Part shown: piece after piece, positions 29,926-36,713 of the stretch
Layout of the letters: every line of letters starts with the position of its first letter
How positions within the stretch are numbered: the stretch's first letter is position 1
Source: Streptococcus cristatus
GTDB lineage: Bacteria > Bacillota > Bacilli > Lactobacillales > Streptococcaceae
DNA length: 36,713 nucleotides
Assembly: GCF_003943465.1 (NCBI RefSeq)
Contig: NZ_RJPR01000005.1
Span: 76,050-112,762 of the forward strand
Direction of reading: 5' to 3'
Position numbers and translations under genes: made by a program
Notes under the pieces: model-generated
Told to the model about the DNA's origin: nothing
Databases searched by the model: none
The model's input: only the letters and a program-made list of their open reading frames with translations

Positions 29926-32168
29926 TTAAAATTTAAAGCGTCCTAGACGCAGAGCATTGGCCACAACTGACACTGAGCTTAAGCTCATGGCCAGACCAGC
30001 CAACATAGGATTGAGCAAGGGGCCGCCAAAAAGATGCAGCAGACCCATAGCAATCGGGATGCCTAGTGTATTGTAGGCAAAAGCCCAGAAAAGATTTTCC
30101 TTAATATTGCAGATAGTCGCCTGGCTGAGCTTGATAGCCTTGACTACATCCTGCAAATCACTATGCATGAGCACTACATCTGCTGACTCAATAGCCACAT
30201 CGGCGCCAGAGCCGATGGCAATTCCTACATCTGCCTGGACCAGAGCCGGCGCATCATTGATACCGTCTCCTACCATAGCCAGTTTTTTCCCAGCTTCCTG
30301 TAAGTTCTTGATAGCAGCGGCCTTCCCATCTGGCAATACACCTGCGATGACTTTTTGGATTCCAGCTTTCTGGGCAATAGCTGTCGCTGTTTCTTCACGA
30401 TCTCCTGTCAGCATGATGACTTCCAGCCCCATAGACTGGAGCTCCTGCACTGCCTTCAGGCTGCTAGACTTCATCTCATCTGCTACCGCTAAAATACCAG
30501 CTAGCTGTCCATCTACTGCGACAAACATGGCTGTCTTCCCTTCTTGGGAAAGCTCCAACAACTGTTCTTGAAAGACACTGCTGTCAATGTTCTTGTCTTT
30601 CATCAATGACTCATTTCCCACCAGAAGCTGTTTGCCCTCAACCTGAGCTGACAAACCTCGTCCAACCATAGCCTCAAAATGACTGACAGGCAGTAAGTCA
30701 AGCCCCTCCTCTTCAGCTGCTTCTAAGATAGCCTGAGCCAAAGGATGCTCAGAATGCTGCTCAGCACTGGCTATTAGCTGCAATAAGTCAGAGCGATTAA
30801 AATCACTCAAAGGTAACAAATCCGTCAGACTGGGCTTACCAACCGTAATCGTCCCAGTCTTATCAAGAACAATAGTATCCAGCTGATAAGCTGCTTCCAA
30901 AGCTTGCCCAGACTTAATCAGAATCCCATTTTCAGCTCCTTTACCAGTCCCGACCATGATGGCTGTCGGAGTAGCTAACCCCAGCGCACAAGGGCAGGCA
31001 ATGACCAGAACTGCGATAAAGATTGACAGAGAAAAGCTAAGACTCTCACCAGCCAGAAAATACCAGCCAAGCGCGGACAAAGTAGCCAAGCTCAGCACGA
31101 TTGGGACAAAATAGAGCGAAATCTTATCGGCCAAAGCCGCTATCGGAGCCTTAGACCCTTGCGCTTCCTCCACTAATCTAACAATCTGAGCTAAGGTCGT
31201 ATCCGAACCAACCCTAGTTGCTTGATAGTCAATACTACCATTTTGATTGATTGTTGCACTGGTAATGGTATCGCCGACTTTTTTTCAATCGGGACACTTT
31301 CTCCAGTCATCATGGACTCATCCACAAAGGTCTGTCCCTCCGTCACAAGGCCATCTACTGGCATACGTTCCCCTGGCTTGATACGGATAATGTCTCCAAC
31401 TCGGATATCCTCTGTATCAATGGTCACAGCCTCGCCATAGCGAATCACTGTCGCCTGACTAGGCACTAGCTCAAGCAGAGACTGAATCGCCTGAGACGTT
31501 CTCCCCTTAGCTGAACTTTCCAGATATTTACCCAGAAGAACCAAGGCAATAATCACTGCAACAGACTCAAAATAAAGCTGATGAACAAAGGCATGATGAC
31601 CAAGAAAAACCTGACTGACCGAGTAGATGCTGTAGAGAAACGCTGCGCTGGTTCCCACCGCAATCAAACTATCCATATTGGGATGTCGCTTGATAAGATT
31701 GCGAAATCCCCTCTGATAGAAGCCGCGACCAATCCACACAGCAGGCAGAGTCAAAAGCAGTTGTGACAGAACGAAGACCAAGGGATGCGCCATATGGTCC
31801 AAGAAGCTAGGCAGAGGAAGACCGACCATACTGCCCATTGAGATATAAAGCAAAGGCAGAGCCGTAATCAAAAGAATCAGTAACTCTTGTTTCTTTTTTT
31901 GCAATTCCTGCGCTTTCATGGCAGCCTCTTCATTTACGTCAGACGGCTTGTTTTTCCCTTTTTCTTCTGCCTGATAACCAGCCTCGGCTACAGCATCCAG
32001 CACTTGCTGGCTGTCAAATCCCGCCTTAGGCAGCAAACTGAGACGTTCTGTCGCCAGATTGACACTGACATCCTCGACCGTTTCTAAGTCCTTGACCGCC
32101 ATCTCCACCGTCATAGCACAGGCAGCACAGGTCATGCCTGAGAGCTTGTATTCTTTCTTCTCGCTCAT
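29926..32168 (-). pseudogene. copA: Copper-exporting P1B-type ATPase CopA, split by a one-base frameshift
   Basis: About 747 residues if the frame is restored; it pumps Cu(I) out of the cell. Start ATG 32168 (MSEKKEYKLSGMTCAAC), overlapping the copY stop by one base; the frame opens earlier, but inside copY. Order: HMA with cysteines 14 and 17, four membrane segments, actuator TGESVPIEKK, then the break. The second frame (to 29926) has VGDTITSATINQNG, the membrane motif CPCALGLATP, DKTGTIT, SEHPLAQAI and GDGIND. The break is a run of 7 A (31279-31285) where 8 would keep frame. As read, a 325-residue product ends at 31191. The heptamer A_AAA_AAG here could permit a -1 shift that restores the full protein. 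Confidence 0.85.
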
Positions 32169-32611
32169 CAATGTGTCTCCTTTCCGTGCCCGCAACGACA
32201 CTGACCTTGAGGGCAGTGGCATTTGATTTCTAGCGGAGCCGAAGCTCTTTTCTTATCAATGACTTGGCTGAGCCGTTCCAAGTCCCTTTGACTAAACTGA
32301 CTTCTCTCAATCATCGAAATCAAAAGATCTCCGTGTTTAGTATTACAGATATTGTCAAAAAGAGCCTGCCAAGTACTTTCCAGATGGTCCGCTTCTAAAA
32401 TCCGAGCATTGTAGTAAAATTTACCTTCTATTTTTTCCATGGCAATAAATTCTTTGGTCTTCAGACGATTCAAAAGAGTCTTGATTGTTGCCGGTTTCCA
32501 AGAAAAATCGGCTTCCAACCGCGCTATAATCTCTGTACTGCGACTGTGTGGATACGCCCATAGCACACGCATCACTTGCCATTCTGCTTGGCTCATATTT
32601 TGCTGTTCCAT
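32168..32611 (-). CDS. copY: Copper-responsive repressor CopY
   Basis: 147 residues, a BlaI/MecI-type winged helix (MSQAEWQVMRVLWAYPHSRS, then the recognition helix ATIKTLLNRLKTKEFI). The C-terminal metal site CxCxxxxCxC has cysteines 131, 133, 138 and 140. With zinc it holds the cop promoter shut; Cu(I) displaces zinc and releases DNA. Two perfect TACANNTGTA operators precede the gene. ATG at 32611 with GGGAG upstream. First gene of the cop operon, intact. Confidence 0.93.
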   Translation of the reverse strand: MEQQNMSQAEWQVMRVLWAYPHSRSTEIIARLEADFSWKPATIKTLLNRLKTKEFIAMEKIEGKFYYNARILEADHLESTWQALFDNICNTKHGDLLISMIERSQFSQRDLERLSQVIDKKRASAPLEIKCHCPQGQCRCGHGKETH

Positions 32612-32633
32612 TGTTTAACACTCCCTTAACATT

Positions 32634-32643
32634 TACATTTGTA
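32634..32643. promoter_or_regulatory. CopY operator 1
   Basis: TACATTTGTA, a perfect cop box (TACANNTGTA), between the promoter and the copY start. Confidence 0.8.
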
Positions 32644-32658
32644 ATTCAATTCTTTATT

Positions 32659-32687
32659 AGTTTACAATTGTAATCGTAATTTGTCAA
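32659..32687 (-). promoter_or_regulatory. cop operon promoter with embedded CopY operator 2
   Basis: -35 TTGACA (32682-32687), 17-base spacer, -10 TAAACT (32659-32664). The second cop box TACAATTGTA (32663-32672) overlaps the -10 and spacer, so bound CopY would exclude polymerase. Confidence 0.75.
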
Positions 32688-32719
32688 GTGTTTTTATCGT
32701 CATTTCCTGATATACAAAA

Positions 32720-32746
32720 AAGAAGGCGGGAAAATCCCGTCTTCTT
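32720..32746 (-). terminator. Terminator of the adc operon
   Basis: 12-bp stem (32720-32731 with 32735-32746, one G-T pair), 3-base loop and T-run on minus, 11 bases after the adcA stop. Confidence 0.88.
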
Positions 32747-32757
32747 GCTTTATTCTA

Positions 32758-34260
32758 TTAGTGTGCCAACATCTCTTGGGCGATTTCTTGACCGGTCAAC
32801 TTACTTGGATAGTAGGTTGGCCAGTTTTCTAGCTCATCAAAGAGTGCTTCCTGGCTTTCGCCGCCATAGAAGATATGGAAGTGAGCTGCCTTGGTCGGTG
32901 CAATGTTGTGGTCGCTAAACTGAACATACTTGTACTGGCCAGCATCCGCATCTGTCGCTTCAAACATAAAGCGTACTCCACGATTTCCCTTAGAGTAAGT
33001 CAGAGTATGCTTACCAACGTATTTATACGTATATTTCTTGGATTTTCCATCTACCACAAATTCCATGGTCTTGTCTGTGATATTGATATTGGAAACATCC
33101 GTCTTGTAGCCCTTGTCATAGTAGTCCTTGTATTCAGCTGCCGTCATTTTTCCGGTCAGCTTAGCCTTGTAGTCAAAGACTTGATCCAAGGTGCCGTCTT
33201 TCAGATAAGGGTAAACAGACTGCCACTCACCAGCATAGTCAGACAAGGTTCGATCCTTGACGGCACTGTCTTCAAAGTAGCCATTTTGAACAGTCTTAGT
33301 ATCTTCTTCTTTCTCAGCTGCAATCTCTGCTCCCTCTTGGTCAGTCGTTTTCTTGAGAGCCTTTAGATTAGCCTGCATGATCGAAATATAGTCCGCCCCA
33401 TCCTTGGTCTGCTTTTCTGTCAAGCTTTCCAGCGGATTCAATACATCAAGCTCTACTCCTGTTTCCTTAGCCAGAGTAGAAGCCAGAGCCTGAGAAGCAT
33501 TTTCTTCAAAGTAGATATACTTGATTTTATTTTTCTTGATGTACTCGGTCAATTCAGCCAAGCGTGAAGCGGATGGTTCACTGTCTGGTGAAAGTCCAGA
33601 AATTGGCACCTGCTTCAAGCCATAGTCCAATGCCAGATAGTTAAAGGCAGCGTGCTGAGTGACGAAGCTCTTTTGCTTAGCGTTGGCCAAACCAGCTTCA
33701 TATTCTTTGTCCAAGGCTTCCAGCTTCTTGATATAAGCCGCTGCATTTTTCTCAAAGGCAGCTTTCTTGTCAGGATAGGCCTTGCTCAGACTATCTCGGA
33801 TATGTTCCACCATTTTAATAGCTCGCTTCGGAGACAGCCAAACATGGGGGTCATATTCATGATGATGCCCCTCTTCCCCATGGTCGTGGTCTTCTTCCTC
33901 TTCACCACCAGGCAGCAAAAGCATATTTCCAGTCGCCTTGATAACCTTTTCTTCCTTATTTTTCAAAGTTTTTAGCGTATCTGGAACCCAAGTCTCCATA
34001 TTTTCATTTTCATATACAAAGGCATCTGCATCCTGAATCTTCGCAACCGCTTTGGCTGAAGGCTCATAATCATGCGGCTCTGTACCAGCCCCGATTAGAA
34101 GTTCAACATTGGCTTCATCTCCAGCCACCTGCTTGGTAAACTCATAAACAGGATAAAAAGTCGTGACAATATTGAGCTTGCCATCTGCATTTTTTTGATT
34201 GGAACAAGCTACGAAGAAAATACTCAGTAAACCTGCTAATAGTAAGCTAATTTTTTTCAT
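32758..34260 (-). CDS. adcA: Zinc-binding lipoprotein AdcA with fused ZinT domain
   Basis: 500 residues. Lipobox FVAC gives a lipidated cysteine at 19, so it sits on the outer face of the membrane. A cluster A-I (ZnuA-like) solute-binding domain follows, with TFYPVYEFTKQVAG, GTEPHDYEPS, a His/Glu-rich loop (EEEDHDHGEEGHHHEYDPH, about 120-138) and FVTQHAAFNY. From about residue 320 comes a ZinT domain with NGYFEDSAVKDRTLSDYAGE, and zinc ligands in the HFHIFYGG region. The two-domain form is typical of streptococcal AdcA. It delivers Zn(II) to AdcBC. Last gene of adcRCBA, 9 bases after adcB. Confidence 0.95.
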   Translation of the reverse strand: MKKISLLLAGLLSIFFVACSNQKNADGKLNIVTTFYPVYEFTKQVAGDEANVELLIGAGTEPHDYEPSAKAVAKIQDADAFVYENENMETWVPDTLKTLKNKEEKVIKATGNMLLLPGGEEEEDHDHGEEGHHHEYDPHVWLSPKRAIKMVEHIRDSLSKAYPDKKAAFEKNAAAYIKKLEALDKEYEAGLANAKQKSFVTQHAAFNYLALDYGLKQVPISGLSPDSEPSASRLAELTEYIKKNKIKYIYFEENASQALASTLAKETGVELDVLNPLESLTEKQTKDGADYISIMQANLKALKKTTDQEGAEIAAEKEEDTKTVQNGYFEDSAVKDRTLSDYAGEWQSVYPYLKDGTLDQVFDYKAKLTGKMTAAEYKDYYDKGYKTDVSNINITDKTMEFVVDGKSKKYTYKYVGKHTLTYSKGNRGVRFMFEATDADAGQYKYVQFSDHNIAPTKAAHFHIFYGGESQEALFDELENWPTYYPSKLTGQEIAQEMLAH

Positions 34261-34269
34261 TTTCTGCTC

Positions 34270-35076
34270 CTATTTTATAAATTTTTTGACCAGATTGACC
34301 AGCAAGAACAAACTGACGAAGATAATCGTAATGCTAGCGCTAGCTGGCGTCTCTGCATAGTAAGAAATATAAAGTCCGGCAATCATACCAAAGAAGCCGA
34401 TGGCATTTGCCAGCAAAATGACCGACTTGAAATTTTTCCCAATCCGCAGGGCAATACTGGCCGGCAAGACCATAATGGTCGAAACCAGCAAGGCTCCCGC
34501 AGCTGGAATCATGAGAGCAATCGCAACACCCGTCACGATATTGAAGAGAATAGACATGGTCCGCACCGGCAACCCATCCACAAAGGCCGTATCCTCATCA
34601 AAGGTCAAGATATACATGGGGCGAATGAAGAGGAAGGTCAAGACAAGCACCACAGCAGCAATGACAAAGAGAGAAATCACCTGCTCCCTACTGATAGTCA
34701 CAATGGATCCAAATAGATACTGGTCCAGACTCATCGAGCTAGAACTCTTGCCTTTACTCATAACAATCAAGGAAATAGCTAAGCCAGTTGACATGAGAAT
34801 AGCCGTACCGATTTCCATGAAATTCTTATAGATAGTCCGCAGATACTCTAAGAAGACTGCTGCGATTATAACCACCACTACTGTTGTGAAGGTCGGTGAC
34901 AAACCTAGAACCAGGCCAAAGGCCACACCTGCCAGAGAAACGTGACTCAGCGTGTCACTCATGAGACTCTGGCGCCGTAAAATAAGAAAAGTGCCTAAAA
35001 TCGGCGAAAAGAGGCTCATGGCAATAACTGCTAAAAAGGCTCGCTGCATAAAATCATAGGAAAATAGATTAAGCAT
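34270..35076 (-). CDS. adcB: Zinc ABC transporter permease AdcB
   Basis: 268 residues with about eight hydrophobic membrane segments, of the ABC-3 family of metal permeases (ZnuB type). Typical parts are [21 protein letters not shown] near 32 and [20 protein letters not shown] near 192. It forms the Zn(II) channel with AdcC supplying ATP hydrolysis. Overlaps adcC by 8 bases, so the two are translated together. ATG start, intact. Confidence 0.94.
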   Translation of the reverse strand: MLNLFSYDFMQRAFLAVIAMSLFSPILGTFLILRRQSLMSDTLSHVSLAGVAFGLVLGLSPTFTTVVVVIIAAVFLEYLRTIYKNFMEIGTAILMSTGLAISLIVMSKGKSSSSMSLDQYLFGSIVTISREQVISLFVIAAVVLVLTFLFIRPMYILTFDEDTAFVDGLPVRTMSILFNIVTGVAIALMIPAAGALLVSTIMVLPASIALRIGKNFKSVILLANAIGFFGMIAGLYISYYAETPASASITIIFVSLFLLVNLVKKFIK

Positions 35077-35779
35077 GACTCACCTCCTGTCCGCTATCAC
35101 TTTCATGCACATTGAAGCAGCGCCAAGGTGAGTCCTGATTCCGAACTAAATGAATGTTGCGGTCAGCATATTTGCGAACTTCCTCTGGATCGTGCGTAAT
35201 CATCAAGACCGCTTTCCCGTGCTGATGAGCACTATGGTGCATGAGCTTGTAAAATTCATCCTTGCTGCCTGCATCCATCCCAGTTGTCGGCTCATCTAGG
35301 ACAAAAATATCCGGATCCGAAGCAAACATACGAGCAATCACAGCCCGCTGCTTTTGACCACCAGAGAGAGAACCAATCCTCTTGTCCCGATGTTCCCACA
35401 TTCCAACCGACTCCAAACTAGCCTTGATATGCTCCTCATCGTGTTCATTCAAACGACGAAACCAACCCTTACGCGGATAGCGGCCAGATTTAACAAACTC
35501 ATACACCGTACTAGGAAAACCTGCATTAAAACTAGCAATCTGCTGAGGAAGATAAGCAATTCTCAATTTCTTACCCTTCTCATTAGTCTTGGAAATCTTG
35601 ACCTCGCCATGCTGAGGCTGCAGAATCCCCAGACTAGCCTTGACAAGTGTCGTCTTAGCAGCCCCATTCTCCCCTGTCAAGGTTACAAACTCGCCACTAT
35701 CCAAAAAGTAATGAATATGCTCCAACACAGGTTCCTTGTCATAGTAAAAGGACAGATTTTCCACTGTGATATATCTCAT
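35069..35779 (-). CDS. adcC: Zinc ABC transporter ATP-binding protein AdcC
   Basis: 236 residues. The Walker A reads GENGAAKTT with alanine in place of the usual second glycine, as I recall it in pneumococcal AdcC too. Then Q-loop [20 protein letters not shown], signature [14 protein letters not shown], Walker [13 protein letters not shown] and H-loop LMITHDPEE. It powers AdcB. Start overlaps the adcR stop by 4 bases (ATGA). Confidence 0.94.
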   Translation of the reverse strand: MRYITVENLSFYYDKEPVLEHIHYFLDSGEFVTLTGENGAAKTTLVKASLGILQPQHGEVKISKTNEKGKKLRIAYLPQQIASFNAGFPSTVYEFVKSGRYPRKGWFRRLNEHDEEHIKASLESVGMWEHRDKRIGSLSGGQKQRAVIARMFASDPDIFVLDEPTTGMDAGSKDEFYKLMHHSAHQHGKAVLMITHDPEEVRKYADRNIHLVRNQDSPWRCFNVHESDSGQEVSHA

Positions 35780-36219
35780 TTCCCAATTTCTCCAATCAAA
35801 CCATCCAAAAATCTCACAATCACTTCTTGCTCATCAGAAGAAAATTGCTCTGCCAATCTCTGGTAAGTCTCCAAAGTATGAACATGATGATGTTGATGCT
35901 CTTCCGCAATCGGTCGTGCCAAATCAGTCAATCGATAAAAAGTCACACGAGCATCCTTCTTATCCTTGAATGTTTCCAACATCTTTTGCTCCACCAAAGC
36001 CTTAACAGCTTTAGTTACAGCAGCCTGGCTAACATTCAGTCTTTTAGCTAGATCAGAATTCGTCAAAGACTCCTGAGACAAGAGCATTAAAATATGTTCC
36101 TGCGTGTTCGTTAGCCGCACATCGCTCGTACAAGAGCCGACCAAGATTTCATGTTGATTCTCAGCTGTTAATATAACCTCATTCAAAAAATGATTAATTT
36201 TTTCTGCTAAATGCCCCAT
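35776..36219 (-). CDS. adcR: Zinc-responsive MarR-family repressor AdcR
   Basis: 147 residues, a MarR-type winged helix ([20 protein letters not shown] is the DNA-binding part). All zinc ligands known for pneumococcal AdcR are in the same positions: Glu24, Cys30, Glu41, His42, Glu107, His108 and His112. With zinc it binds TTAACYRGTTAA boxes and represses zinc uptake. Two such boxes overlap its own promoter, so the operon is self-regulated. First gene of adcRCBA. Confidence 0.95.
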   Translation of the reverse strand: MGHLAEKINHFLNEVILTAENQHEILVGSCTSDVRLTNTQEHILMLLSQESLTNSDLAKRLNVSQAAVTKAVKALVEQKMLETFKDKKDARVTFYRLTDLARPIAEEHQHHHVHTLETYQRLAEQFSSDEQEVIVRFLDGLIGEIGK

Positions 36220-36234
36220 TCTTCGCTTCCTTTC

Positions 36235-36261
36235 TTAACCGGTTGAAACTTTACCGGTTAA
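36235..36261. promoter_or_regulatory. Tandem AdcR boxes
   Basis: TTAACCGGTTGA (36235-36246) and TTTACCGGTTAA (36250-36261), each one base off the palindrome, 15 bases apart centre to centre. The second meets the -10. Confidence 0.8.
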
Positions 36262-36288
36262 TTATACCACAAAAAAGAAAAGAGTCAA
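36261..36288 (-). promoter_or_regulatory. adc operon promoter
   Basis: Minus strand: -35 TTGACT (36283-36288), 16-base spacer, -10 TATAAT (36261-36266) with an upstream TG. The start point falls between the two AdcR boxes. Confidence 0.8.
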
Positions 36289-36348
36289 GCTCCAACTATA
36301 GTAACACTCTGATTCTAAAACAATGCAAAAGCACCGATAGAGAAAGAA

Positions 36349-36369
36349 AAAAGAGCTAACTGCTCTTTT
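36349..36369 (-). terminator. Terminator of the rRNA operon after tRNA-Asn
   Basis: 8-bp stem AAAAGAGC/GCTCTTTT (36349-36356 with 36362-36369), 5-base loop, T-run on minus. Confidence 0.85.
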
Positions 36370-36386
36370 CTCATATGCTCATTTAC

Positions 36387-36459
36387 TCCGCCAGTAGGAC
36401 TCGAACCTACGACATCATGATTAACAGTCATGCGCTACTACCAACTGAGCTATGGCGGA
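36387..36459 (-). tRNA. tRNA-Asn (anticodon GTT)
   Basis: 73 bases folding as a full cloverleaf. The acceptor stem TCCGCCA pairs with TGGCGGA. The D-arm is AGCTCAGTTGGTAGAGC-like, the anticodon loop is CTGTTAA with anticodon GTT, and the T-arm is GTTCGAGTC. The CCA end is not encoded. It is the last gene of the rRNA operon, 5 bases after 5S. Confidence 0.95.
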
Positions 36460-36464
36460 TAATA

Positions 36465-36580
36465 GCTAAGCGACTACCATATCTCACAGGGGGCAACCCC
36501 CAACTACTTCCGGCGTTCTAGGGCTTAACTTCTGTGTTCGGCATGGGTACAGGTGTATCTCCTAGGCTATCGTCACTTAA
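36465..36580 (-). rRNA. rrf: 5S ribosomal RNA
   Basis: About 116 bases on minus, with CCCATGCCGAACACAGAAGT, GTTGGGGGTTGCCCCCTGT and matching ends (AAGTGACGATAGCC and GGTAGTCGCTTAGC). This matches Streptococcus 5S. Ends may be off by one or two bases. Confidence 0.93.
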
Positions 36581-36680
36581 CTTGCTGAATTAACTTGCAA
36601 TATCTTATTGCCTTGTCAACTCAAAATTGAATAACTACTCAAACCTCACAATACTTGCCAAAAGCTGCGCTCAATGAAAA

Positions 36681-36713
36681 TTGGATAAGTCCTCGAGCTA
36701 TTAGTATTAGTCC
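36681..36713 (-). rRNA. rrl: 23S ribosomal RNA, 3' end only
   Basis: The minus strand reads GGACTAATACTAATAGCTCG, then AGGACTTATCCAA, the 3' end of Gram-positive 23S rRNA. The rest lies beyond the window. Between it and 5S is a 100-base AT-rich spacer. Confidence 0.88.

Noticed and set aside
35640..35700. AdcC inactivated by the odd Walker A (GENGAAKTT)
   Set aside because: The lysine and threonines are present, and the same alanine is, as I recall, in functional pneumococcal AdcC.

Overview
The window looks like a chromosomal segment of an oral (mitis/sanguinis-group) Streptococcus. Low-GC housekeeping genes (rpoB, rpoC, pbp1b, tyrS, rlmA, msmK, adcRCBA, copYAZ) all read like streptococcal orthologues, with AAGGAGG-type ribosome binding sites and TTGNNN/TATAAT promoters. 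The right edge holds the end of an rRNA operon. The species is not fixed by what can be read here.

Layout. Almost everything is on the minus strand, so transcription runs right to left; only tyrS and rlmA are on plus. From the right: the 3' end of 23S rRNA, 5S rRNA and tRNA-Asn with a terminator; the AdcR-controlled zinc uptake operon adcR-adcC-adcB-adcA; the copper efflux operon copY-copA-copZ, with copA broken by one base; a small lipoprotein; the sugar ABC ATPase msmK behind a promoter flanked by two cre-like sites; rlmA (plus, apparently leaderless); a small membrane-associated protein with a heavy-metal P-type ATPase; tyrS (plus); and pbp1b. At the left are rpoB, rpoC, a field of inverted repeats, a CPBP-family membrane protease and a partial membrane protein.

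The accessory part is 9.2-20.4 kb, between pbp1b and rpoB. It is a type VIIb secretion (LXG) polymorphic-toxin array. It opens with two small helical export partners (DUF3130-like and DUF3958-like) and an LXG toxin gene split by one missing base. Then follow toxin C-terminal cassettes and immunity genes: TelC-like toxin ends with TipC-like immunity proteins, a toxin-44-like end with its immunity gene, an unknown cassette with an acidic cytosolic immunity protein, and relics of further LXG genes. A conserved junction coding for about DSDGNYYADGVDMSW occurs three times, and toxin ends of different types follow it, as expected if cassettes recombine there. Every recognisable toxin gene is frameshifted, truncated or reduced to a scar, whereas seven membrane-anchored immunity-type genes and one acidic cytosolic one are intact. 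I read it as an immunity bank left by repeated cassette gain and decay. No T7SS machinery genes (essC, esaA, essB) are in the window.

Other points of interest are a long rpoB leader with a terminator-like hairpin just after the promoter, a dnaX-like A_AAA_AAG heptamer exactly at the copA frameshift, and a metal ATPase whose membrane CPC motif is replaced. Three of the four frameshifts are single-base losses in short homopolymers, so sequencing error must be excluded before any is called biological.
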